Assembly (NCBI GenBank): GCA_002505935.1
Contig: DAWL01000115.1
Span: 1-12,774, forward strand
Source: Euryarchaeota archaeon UBA226
Lineage (GTDB): Archaea; Thermoplasmatota; Poseidoniia; Poseidoniales; Poseidoniaceae
Direction of reading: 5' to 3'
DNA: 12,774 bases
Shown piece by piece: positions 1 to 9,000 of this stretch (within the stretch, counting starts at the first letter, position 1; the number at the start of each line of letters is the position of its first letter). Made by a program: the position numbers and the translations under genes. The notes below the pieces were generated by a model, which made no database searches, was not told the DNA's origin, and was given only the letters and a program-made list of their open reading frames with translations.

Positions 1-63
1 ATCTCCACCGCGACGATCTCCACCTCTTCGGTCTCCACCACGGCGATCTCCTCCTCTTCGGTC
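1..63 (-). repeat. RRGGD-coding tandem repeat (15 bp coding unit, 30 bp higher-order unit)
   Basis: On the minus strand the sequence encodes four consecutive D-R-R-G-G units plus the D of a fifth, and the array reaches the window edge, so its true length is unknown. The Arg codons alternate: odd units use CGA AGA, even units use CGY CGY. The array therefore reads as two 30-base higher-order units rather than four identical 15-base units. The codes differ at wobble positions while the protein is invariant. It forms the C-terminal arginine/glycine-rich region of the Gar1-like protein. Confidence 0.9.
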
Positions 64-507
64 TCCTCTACTATCTCCCCTGCCCCTTGGCTTGGGAGCA
101 TTGCAGCGATTGCATTCAGTGCGGAAGGAAAAATTTGAATTTCGACATTTGGGGCAATCCCAGTCTCCACCACCGCGTTGGTCTCTACGCTGCCCGCCCC
201 TGTTATCACGACGGTCGCGACCTCTATGGTCTCCTCGTCCTTTTCTTTGGTCTCGCTTACGATCATCCCAAGTGCGTTGTCGGCTCTGAACTTCAAGATG
301 CAAACCAATCAACTGAACAGGGTCTGCATCGATTCTCAATTTCATATGCAGAAGTGGGTCATCAACATGGCCGAGTACTGTATCAACAATACCGACCACT
401 CTACCCCCTCCATCGATTAATCTGCTACCTAAAGCAGGAGAAGCACCAGTGAAAGTGACCAACAAGCCATTCTCATGACTAGGCCTGTCTACAACACCAC
501 GGAACAT
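1..507 (-). CDS. gar1: Gar1-like H/ACA RNP protein fused to RanBP2-type zinc finger and RGG repeats (C-terminus cut by window edge)
   Basis: The frame is open from an in-frame stop at 571-573 through position 1, giving 169 codons from the ATG at 505-507; the end lies outside the window. Residues 1-75 fit the archaeal Gar1 barrel: an initial strand region (GVVDRPSHENGLLVTF), then a conserved core with D32, GGGRVVGIVDTVLGHVDDP and MKLRID, ending LIGLHLEV. Gar1 is known as the subunit of H/ACA pseudouridylation RNPs that contacts the Cbf5 catalytic domain. Residues 83-115 are a highly basic R/G/D linker. Residues 115-139 form a RanBP2-type zinc finger: W116, C118-x2-C121-x3-N125-x6-C132-x2-C135, followed by APKP. 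Residues after 140 are RGG-like, with RRGGD repeats up to the edge. Ordinary archaeal Gar1 is a single barrel of roughly 70-100 residues, so the extension is unusual. The ATG is preceded by GAGG with a short 3-base gap; a TTG at 514-516 is the alternative start. The Gar1 and zinc finger assignments come from motif reading only. Confidence 0.85.
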   Translation of the reverse strand, partial: MFRGVVDRPSHENGLLVTFTGASPALGSRLIDGGGRVVGIVDTVLGHVDDPLLHMKLRIDADPVQLIGLHLEVQSRQRTWDDRKRDQRKGRGDHRGRDRRDNRGGQRRDQRGGGDWDCPKCRNSNFSFRTECNRCNAPKPRGRGDSRGDRRGGDRRGGDRRGGDRRGGD

Positions 508-570
508 GTTCCTCAAACGCAGCGGCTGGCCTCTCGGGGATGAACCCTCCGCTTGACAATAATGGATTCC

Positions 571-2508
571 TCAGAGGTTGGAACCCTTGCGTCTCATCCA
601 GATTCCTGCAATTGCGAGCATTCCTAATGTGGCCAATAATCCAGGCGCTGGTAAACCACCCTCGTCTGAACTACTACTAGTTGGAGCCGAAGGAGTTGCA
701 GGAGAGTTATCCTCATCCGGTGCTGGAACATTCACTACAATGACCGAACTCTTGTCCCACTCATCAGTAGCGGTCAGAGTTACCACGTACTCATCATGAG
801 AAGTACATCCCACAACGCTGACGTCGCTTGACCAAGTTGTCCCTTCAGGGTTGATATTGGTCTTGTATCCACAAACTTCGATCGATATGCTAGTTTCATC
901 GCCGTCAGCATCGAATATCGTACCAGTCATCGAATACTGATATCCCTCATCATCCCATGTTCCATTATCTCCACTTCGGGTCTTGGAGATGCTGATTTGT
1001 GGTGCTCTACTCTGTTTACTTATTCCGAGGTCCAGTGTGAATTTCCAATCTTGGAATTCTTCTCCGGAAACAATCGCATCGAATAGGACTGGCCCAGGTG
1101 ACATGACCGAAATATCAGTCGATATGACACTCTCAGTTGCAGGTCCCGCAGCAGTGCTAGTCTGCGCGCTTGAATCGCCTTGAACTGGTGTTAGTGAAAC
1201 AGAGAGGCTGCTGCGATCTCCATTAACTGCGGTCATCGTGATATTGACCTCATCCATGTATTCTCCAGCAACTGCACTGAATGTGATTGGCTGTTCAATA
1301 ACCCAAGTTCGCGGAGTTCCCGTATGGTTGTCTCCAACTTTTTCTCTCCACGTAGGCGTGCAGGTTAAGTCTGCACTTTGCCCAGTCCCTGGAGTGACAA
1401 ATAAACCATCAAGACCGTAGTCCAACTGCCAATTATTACTGATGGTACAGGTATAATCAACCGCTGGTTCTTCTTCAATCCAAGATTGCATATCGTCTTG
1501 ATCAAACAACTTGGCTTCACCCGCAGACAGCAGTATCGGCATCGATGATGAATCAGCAGGAGCAGAGGAACTCCATGTTGGGGGATAGTCTGGCGGAGGT
1601 TCTGTTGTTGTGAAATCAATATACAGGTTCTTACCAACTGGCCACCTCTCCAAATCATAATCGATTTCGATGGTTACTTCTAGGCCTCCCCCATCCAAAG
1701 GTGTTGCAATCGGGGCAGGTGCTTCCACTTCTACGCCATCCTCTTGTACCTCAAATGAAGCAATTCTCAATCCATCTACAGCAGGCAATGTCATACGAAG
1801 TGTTGCATCTGTCATATTGGTCACATTCATCGCCATAGTGAACGGTTGAGCGCCGAGATTGGGCAATTGGTTGTAGACCATGTTGTGGTCCTCTTCAGAA
1901 TCCTGCAAGAGATAAATCTCAAGATTATCAGTCACGTGAACTGGAATCTCACGACAGCCATCTGTTGAAAATAGGTTTTGACAATCTCTCGCTTCAGCAT
2001 GATCATCTGGAACTAGGTCCTTCTCGTCTAGGGCAATGCCCTCTTCTACCCAAGTCAACTCATTCCAATCCACGCCACCTCGATGTGGCTGGCCCTCTCT
2101 GAGTCCAATTCTAGTGGTCATGTCAGATACGCACTTCGGCCCTACACTTCGTACTCCTTCTCTCTCATCGGTAGACAACCAATCGTTATCTCCACCCGAG
2201 AATCCCTCGAATAAGCCGTCCATTGCCTCCCTCACATTAGCAGCAAGGCTATCATTTACCCAAGCTGTAGCAAGAGTTGTTGTTGATGACCAATCATCAT
2301 GTATATCCATCTCAAAGAGAGCATGATTGTAGGCAAAGAGATCTTCAAAAGTGTAGTTTGAACAGTCAACATCTCCCAATTGTCTGCCGTCTGCAGAATT
2401 CACTTCACTCTCTTGTAAATTCTTAACTGGCGCTGCTGAAAGCAGGACTGATACCAACATCAATGACGCCAACAAAATTGAGATTCCGTAGTTACAGGAC
2501 CTTGTCAT
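571..2508 (-). CDS. Secreted multidomain surface protein with PGF-CTERM-like C-terminal anchor
   Basis: This 645-residue protein starts with a clear Sec signal peptide: a short basic start (MTR), then a hydrophobic core at about residues 9-25 (SILLASLMLVSVLLSAA). There is no lipobox cysteine. The mature region is acidic and rich in D, S, T and N. Around residue 104 is an EF-hand-like acidic stretch (GGDNDWLSTDE) that lacks the canonical first Asp. The middle has Pro-rich beta-domain sequence, and residues of about 515-605 look like a PKD/Ig-type domain (TIFDADGDETSISIEVC, then VTLTATDEWDKSSVIVVNV). A low-complexity S/T/P/D spacer leads into LPAPG (619-623), a hydrophobic segment (about 624-638) and an RRK cluster (639-641). 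That tripartite ending resembles archaeosortase-processed PGF-CTERM tails, though the motif here is PAPG rather than PGF. Cysteines at several sites suggest disulfides in an extracellular protein. Ligand and function are unknown. Confidence 0.85.
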   Translation of the reverse strand: MTRSCNYGISILLASLMLVSVLLSAAPVKNLQESEVNSADGRQLGDVDCSNYTFEDLFAYNHALFEMDIHDDWSSTTTLATAWVNDSLAANVREAMDGLFEGFSGGDNDWLSTDEREGVRSVGPKCVSDMTTRIGLREGQPHRGGVDWNELTWVEEGIALDEKDLVPDDHAEARDCQNLFSTDGCREIPVHVTDNLEIYLLQDSEEDHNMVYNQLPNLGAQPFTMAMNVTNMTDATLRMTLPAVDGLRIASFEVQEDGVEVEAPAPIATPLDGGGLEVTIEIDYDLERWPVGKNLYIDFTTTEPPPDYPPTWSSSAPADSSSMPILLSAGEAKLFDQDDMQSWIEEEPAVDYTCTISNNWQLDYGLDGLFVTPGTGQSADLTCTPTWREKVGDNHTGTPRTWVIEQPITFSAVAGEYMDEVNITMTAVNGDRSSLSVSLTPVQGDSSAQTSTAAGPATESVISTDISVMSPGPVLFDAIVSGEEFQDWKFTLDLGISKQSRAPQISISKTRSGDNGTWDDEGYQYSMTGTIFDADGDETSISIEVCGYKTNINPEGTTWSSDVSVVGCTSHDEYVVTLTATDEWDKSSVIVVNVPAPDEDNSPATPSAPTSSSSDEGGLPAPGLLATLGMLAIAGIWMRRKGSNL

Positions 2509-2529
2509 GTATATCGGGTTCTGCTACAA

Positions 2530-2541
2530 GTGGATATGTGT
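2530..2541 (-). promoter_or_regulatory. Possible TATA element of the 645-residue surface protein gene
   Basis: The minus strand reads CACATATCC, centred about 27 bases upstream of the ATG at 2508. This spacing would place transcription start at or next to the start codon, giving a leaderless mRNA. No Shine-Dalgarno sequence is visible in front of this ATG. The element is weak by composition and the call rests mainly on position. Confidence 0.25.
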
Positions 2542-2566
2542 TGCGTTCACATGACTGCAAAGATGC

Positions 2567-2917
2567 TTAACTGCCAATGACCTGATAATCATCGCTTAGA
2601 GGTGTTGCTCCAGTCTCTACACGAATGATTTTGCCCTCTGAGAATTGATAAAATGTGAGTACTGCTTCAGATGTAGAACCGTTGGCAAAGTGTGCAACAC
2701 AATGATCCACGCCAACCTCATCATTCTCGTATAGAATTCTGATAGACTCGATACTAACAGCGCCAGAACCTGCGATTCCAAGCATCTCTTGTTTGCCAAA
2801 GATTGTATCTCCAACATGCGCGATGAATTGACAATCATCGTGTAATACTTCGCTGAGTGATTCAATATCTCCGGATAAAAATGCTTGATGGTAGGTTTCC
2901 AAGGTGCCCATATTCAT
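2567..2917 (-). CDS. NTF2/SnoaL-like small protein
   Basis: This 116-residue protein has the size and pattern of a single NTF2-like (cone-shaped alpha+beta) domain. The N-terminal helix pattern TLETYHQAFLSGDIESLSEV is followed by the typical turn LHDDCQFIAHVGDTIFGKQEM, then alternating strands ending in AVLTFYQFSEGKIIRVE. The 'fxxxGD...l...l.dD..f' start is characteristic of SnoaL-like members. The family includes small-molecule isomerases, hydrolases and pure ligand-binding proteins, so the substrate cannot be read from sequence. There is no signal peptide or membrane segment, so it should be cytoplasmic, unlike its two large neighbours. Two ATGs lie close together (2915-2917 and 2909-2911) and the second is an equally possible start. 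The gap to the downstream surface gene is 58 bases. Confidence 0.8.
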   Translation of the reverse strand: MNMGTLETYHQAFLSGDIESLSEVLHDDCQFIAHVGDTIFGKQEMLGIAGSGAVSIESIRILYENDEVGVDHCVAHFANGSTSEAVLTFYQFSEGKIIRVETGATPLSDDYQVIGS

Positions 2918-2931
2918 TGATATCAGCCCTA

Positions 2932-2943
2932 TGTAAATAACAA
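2932..2943 (-). promoter_or_regulatory. Possible TATA element of the NTF2-like gene
   Basis: The minus strand reads TTATTTACATA here, inside an A/T-rich stretch between the giant gene and the NTF2-like gene. Its centre near 2939 is about 27 bases from the second ATG (2909-2911). That would fit a leaderless transcript starting at that codon rather than at the first ATG. This is positional inference only. Confidence 0.3.
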
Positions 2944-3010
2944 TTTAGCCGAAATTCACACGCACAATTGTAACAGTAAAAACTGCAATTCTCAACAAAG
3001 ACTGCTAGTC

Positions 3011-3029
3011 AAACTCGGCTATTGCCGAG
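3011..3029 (-). terminator. GC-rich hairpin downstream of the giant surface gene
   Basis: A perfect 6-bp inverted repeat, CTCGGC (3014-3019) and GCCGAG (3024-3029), has a 4-base loop. On the minus strand it begins 11 bases after the TAA of the giant gene and is followed by TTT. A second T-tract, TTTTT, lies at 2978-2982. Archaeal termination depends mainly on T-tracts, so the hairpin may instead protect the mRNA 3' end. It sits where the giant gene's transcript would be expected to end. Confidence 0.4.
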
Positions 3030-3040
3030 AACGCTGGTCG

Positions 3041-6000
3041 TTAATACCCTGGTTGTTGCTGTTGTTGGAAATGCGATGCATATTGCGCGGCATAAGCCCG
3101 CGCAGTTTCTTCAGGATAGCCCTGAGCGATCAACTGCTGCACATATGCTTCCATTGGGTCCATCTGGGCAGGCATAGCACCTGCTCCTGCGACGTTGAAT
3201 TGATCCTCATCATCTCCACCTCTTCCCAGAACAAGGATTGAAAGTAGTATGATAATTACAAGACCGAGTCCACCACCGATTACCAACATCATGTTGTCTT
3301 CGAGGAAACCTCCGCCAGAGGATTTCTCTTCAGTCTGTTCTTGCTTAGAAACGCCAGTAATGCTTCCATTTTCATCTCTTTCAACATCCCAACCTTCTGG
3401 CAACTCACATTCCTTTGTTGCAGCGTTCCAAATCCAATCCACGCCAGCATTGACTGCTTCATCAGGTAACGATGCACCATTACATGCTGCAAGGTTGATT
3501 GTGATGTAATTGTAGATGGTGAATCTATCATCTCCTTCACTTATCTTGATGTAAAGAGTTACTTGTTCGCTCTTGTTTGTGTAATAATCTTGAATCTTCA
3601 GACCGAGTGTGAATTCAGTACCTTCACATTGTTGCGAGACTGGAGTGCTACTGGAAGGACCATAATCTTCCAGAGATTCAGAATCACACAAATCTTCAGT
3701 CTCGTTCCAAGTAAAGTCATCCTTCATTGTTCGACGAGTCCAAGATGACTGATTGAAGGTGTTTGGATCGAATGCCATCTCTACAGAAACATCTCCCTTT
3801 TCTGCACCAGCGGTCACCTCACCACTAACGAATACCCAATCATCTACTACTCTAGAATTATTCAAACTGGAGTCAAGGTCAACCTCAGGTGGCTCATCAC
3901 CAAAGCCATCAGGAACCACGACGAAATACATCCTGAATTTCTCAGAATTCTTTCCAGAGTTATCGTACACGACCAACTCTATCCTAATCTGATTCTCCTG
4001 AGCCCCAGTAGAATCAACTGTTACATTCTGGAACTTGTATGACCACTCACTTGTTGCAGCAGCAGGGACAGTGAATACGTGTCCATCCAAACTTACACTA
4101 CCTCCTTCGTAGGGGTAATCGAAGTATACTGACCACTCGTAAGTAGCAATACCATTTCCTGACGTAGCGTCCTGATCAAATGAAGATCCTGCGTCGAATG
4201 AAACCGTCAAGTCGCCACTCTCACTCAGAGTCAACTCGTAAATCTCCCATTCTTTCTCTTGTACAGTCTTAGTACCTCTACTGGTGATTTGATCTTGGTT
4301 ATCAGTTTCCTCCTTGATAGTGGCGTTGGCAACCGGACGGAACTCGTCAGCAGCATTGTCGTCAGTCATCAGAGTGATTGAAACAATTCTTGCGTGCCCT
4401 TGAGCATCGTGAAGATAGAGAGTCAAATCCCATGTTTCTCCCTGCTTACAACCAAATGCATCCACCTTACAGAAGAATCCTACTGGCTCTTGCTCAGAGG
4501 TATGGGAAACTGAACCAGCAGAGTTCTCTGGGTTCTCCCATGCAGTAGTTGGTCCGTCCAACTCCCAATCTGCAAACAATGGCTCAGATACACCATCTGC
4601 GTTGAAGGAGAAGGTCAGTTCTGCACTGCTCTTCATGTAGCGAGTAGAATACAATCCTGTTGAAGGGTCGATACTCGGAACTTCACCATTAATCGTCAAA
4701 TCGATTCCATTTCCAACCGCACCGAAATTCGAAGGGTAAGGAGTCACTTGGTAAGCCAGCATATTTCCACGAATTGGCATGTTTGTACTATTGAATGGAT
4801 CACTGTAAAGTTCAATGTCGATGGTCGAAACAATCAATCCACCATTCTGATAAGAACATACGGACAACAATCCAGCAGTCGGGTCGTCAGAGTGTTGAAT
4901 GATACTCTGGAACTGACCACCAGTCTCCATACGTCCACCACATACCTGCGGGATTGAAGTTGCAGCTACCGTATTGGTGTTAATTACAGCGTTAGCAACG
5001 GTCTGAGACTGTCCTCCGAAAGCCTGGAAATTCGAAGTCACTACATTTTCTAGCAGCGGATGGTAAGGATCAGCGATATCCATTTGGCTGTAAGTCACTT
5101 GACTGCCAGCAGTATTCTTGTTCAATACGTCCACAGCAAATGGCAGACGTCCGTTCTGAGAAACATAGTAGTCTCGGTAAGGTCCAAGGTGCATCTGTAC
5201 TGTTCCTCCAGCAGCCATGAACATTTCTAGTGTCAACTTGTTCATAGTCGTACCAAGAGCCTCATAGTACCCTTTTCCACCTTGACTGGTATCCTTTGCA
5301 GACAACTCAGACTGCCATGGTAGCAGAACCTTGTCATAATGCGTCAACCAACTGCCGGTTAGGTAATCATCCCAGTCATTCATATGGTATTGAGTATATG
5401 TCATACCCATTCCCTGCAGATCTTCCTTTACCTTCTCAAGCCTTCCAAGACTTGTAGCATCAGAGAGGATTGCAACATCAATATCGTAATGGAAGGTTGC
5501 GTGGAAGTATCGTACATTTCCTGAAGGTGTACCATCTTCTAACTGTGCATAGAAACTGATGTTGTAGGTGCGTCCATCTTCCCAACCGTCCCACGGAGTG
5601 AAAGTAACATCCGTCTTCTCATGAGGTTGCAATTCTTGTGATTGGCCGCTGTTGGCGACAATAGATGTCTTCAACTCAGGTGTAGAAGTAATATCGACTA
5701 TGTCCTGATAGAACAGATACTTTCCAGCCAATACACCATTGGTAGATGAAAGAGTGAAATCATGGTTGGTTGCGTTATCGATAGGCATGACACATTCATA
5801 GGTCGCATCTTGTAGACAAGCTAGTGAATTCGGTTTGCCAAGTGTGATATCTACGCTCTCAACATTGAAGATTACACGCTCGATGTTGTTTGCAATAGAC
5901 AACTCCTCTGCATTGTGCCAATCTGTACCAGTTGAGGTGTTATCGAATATGGTCTCGACCTCAATCATGTAAACGCCTTGTTGGAAAGCGTGATTAGCAA

Positions 6001-9000
6001 CAGAAACTACCTGAGTCTCTTGAGCATCCAGTCCACTTACAGTAGTTGAATAACTGGCCTCCTCAGTGAATGTGAACTCAGTAATTGAGATGTTATCGAA
6101 TGCTACTCCTCGCAAACCATCATTCATTCCATTGTGGCTATCATCATCACTCTGGAAAGAGAACTTCAGATCGAGCATGGAGCCAGCCATCGATACACAC
6201 TCTGGCCCCCACTCTGAAGGAGCACCTGTGGTGTTCTGGATGTATACGTGGGTCAAATCGATTGAACGCGACATGACCAATCCATCAGTATTGAAGAAGA
6301 CATTGTAATTTCCATCTGTTCCATCAACGCTGCTGGCATCCCCGACATATGTGATTTCAGAGAAATCGAATACCGCAGACTCATTATCATCGATGAATCC
6401 GTCACCATTCTCATCATCGTTACAAGTACCATCTTGGTTGTAATCATTCCACATTCCTACAATCAATCCATCGTAGGTATTGCCGTCCTTCTCCCATTCC
6501 ATCTGGATTGCAGCATAATCATTGACGCTGTAGTAGTTTCCGTCATTGTCGATGTAGAAGAAGGTCTCAGCGAAATAGTCGAAAGATAGTGATACGAAGT
6601 CCCCAGTCATACTGGTCAAATCAATATCTGGGATAGTGAACGATTCATTCCATACTTCGTCGTATCCATCTGTTGCAGTATCGGTAGGGTGACCGAACCA
6701 GTAAGCATTGGTACCGAATAGTACCTCTTGGGCTCCAGTATCAGAAATAACCGCTCCTTGTCCATTTCCATCGTCAGTGTATCGAGAGCCCGAGGAACCA
6801 CCCTCAAAGCCCTCCACACAAGCAGCTGCAGGAGTACCACAATTGATGTCATCAGGATTGGCGCTCTTGATCGATGCCTCTACATCGAAGTCGACTACTG
6901 TGTTTCCATAATGCGCAACTGTGACATCGATAGGCATAGTTGCTTCAGGATAAAGAGCACCTGGCTCAAATCCATCAAAATTCACCACCGCAGGGTCGTA
7001 GACATTGAGCGTTTGCAGATAGAATACCAAATCATCATTGATATCCTGCTCATCTTGTGAATAATCTACCGAAGCACTGATTCTGTAAACAGTATCGTTG
7101 AGGAAAGTTGCCTGCATGGACTCGACGTGGGTCTCTCCAGGTGCTAGGTTGGTCAGGCTGATGGTCTTGCTAACAACCTGAGGGTTTGGCTGGAAAACGG
7201 TGTTTTGTTTCCAGATACTGATGTTATCAAAAGCAAATCCATCGCGACCGGACCACCGGCTTTCGTTGGAATCCGAAATACTTCCATCGAATCCTGTTCG
7301 GAAACGGAATCTGATATCGACTGTCTCACCAGCCCATTGAGACAACTCGAAAGCGCCCAAATCGCCTTCATCTTCAGAGTAATTATCCCAACCGTAGTAA
7401 GTTCCAGAGGTTGCTATTCCATAATACAGGTTGCTTTCCGCATAAGCATTGTATCCGTATATCTTGAAAGTGCGCTCATTATCATATCCTCCCCACATAC
7501 TCATTCCAGAAGCACAAGCGCCTTCCAAAATGGCCGTAGTAGGACAAGCGATGGTACTCCATCCGCGCTCACCACGTACGTCGATGATTGCAAGATCATC
7601 CCAGATATCACCAACTTGGAATCCATTACCTTGATTTGAACCCAAAGCATCGAATGAAAGGTGATTGAAAATCTCGGCAGACATCCAAGCGCGGTCTGCT
7701 CCAGTCAAATCCACATCATTGAGAACCATCGCCATATCCCAGTTCCTGTGATATCCGCTCCATACTCCACCACTGCTGTTGGTACGCATGGTTCCTGCCC
7801 ACATGAAATCATCCTGCTTGAGGTAGTTGGCTGAATTCTCAGGAGCATTGTTTCCAGCGGAAGCACCTGTGGAATGGTTGGTCTCAAGATGCCAGAAGTT
7901 GGTTTCGCCACGATACTCTTCGTACGTCCATGAGCAACCACCAGAACATCCAGTAGTATCCTCATTGCCATCGAAATCCTGTGAATAAACGCTATCGTTT
8001 GAACTGGAAGATTCATCCACCTGTTCCAGAGTCACCTCTATGTCAGCGGCGCCGTTTAGAATGTTCATTCCAGTGTTGGTCACTGTAACGTTGACGTTGC
8101 GAGTTCCTTCTCCGATTATTCCATAATATCGATCGGTTGGTTCAACCTGGATTCTTGATACTTCCAAATCCTTGTTATCCATCTCAATTACAGTCAATCT
8201 GTCATACTGGCCTTGCCAACCCATGTTATCGATCCAGCTTCCGAAGTCCTTTCCATCCTCACCGACGACTATGTCTAGAGGGCTAGATGACCCTCCTGCA
8301 ATCTGGCCAACTGCAACTGCGGTTGGCCTGCGGCCCATTGGATAGGAAAGCGGGTTCAAGTGTCCACCATTTCCATCCGAGAGAGTTACTTGGCAGGTAG
8401 TTGGAGGGGTCAGGTAATATCCTTCACTAGTAGTTCCAGTACTGGTTGTGGAATTGATCTGCTCAGCTAGAGTCGGGTTGATGAAATCAGGCTCTTGGTC
8501 TCCATTAAGGTCGGCAATGAAACCATACCAAGCAATGTATGGTCCGAAATAAGCGAGTTTGGAACTGCTCCAAGTTCCAACAGAACTGCTGGTCTTGTAA
8601 GTCATGTTCTCGATATTTCCATCGGTCATTGCCACAACATCGATGACTCCATCATTATCCATATCTGCAATCGAATGGTCACCCCAAGTAGTTCCCATCT
8701 GAATGGTATGTGGAGTGGCTGTTGCGATATCTGTAGGGAACGTATCTGTCAAACAATTGAACTCCAATACGGTGAAATTGTCATCATTTCCTTGTGTAGT
8801 GTACTGTCCAGTTGTGTAATCCGCACCTCTTTCCCTTAGCAACCACGCATCTTTATCCATACAGGAACCAGTTGTTCCAACTTGAGATTCTCCCCAGTCA
8901 CCTAGTCTTACCTCAAGGTATCTTGCCGTAGTAGAAGGTCCAAGGCTTGTGACCTTAGCCTGAGTTGCGCTGGAAATTGGACCTTGATACATGACCATTC

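Noticed and set aside
1..63. Short direct repeats suggesting a CRISPR array
   Set aside because: Units are contiguous without spacers, vary at wobble positions and keep one reading frame, so this is a coding repeat.
1..260. RGD triplets as integrin-type adhesion motifs
   Set aside because: They occur in an intracellular RNA-binding protein with no signal peptide and arise from an R/G/D-biased composition.
87..452. Plus-strand reading frame of 121 codons
   Set aside because: It lies antisense to the Gar1-like gene, which has clear domain motifs, and its own product shows no recognisable pattern.
1..507. Direct orthology with FUS/EWS/TAF15
   Set aside because: The visible part has no RRM and starts with a Gar1 domain. 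Only the finger and flanking composition are shared, so convergence or domain transfer is as likely.
2185..2230. EF-hand in the 645-residue protein
   Set aside because: The acidic GGDNDWLSTDE stretch lacks the first ligand Asp and central Gly of a canonical loop.
7205..7639. Plus-strand reading frame of 144 codons and another of 154 codons at 11071-11535
   Set aside because: Both are antisense shadows of the large surface-protein genes, with no initiation signal or domain pattern.
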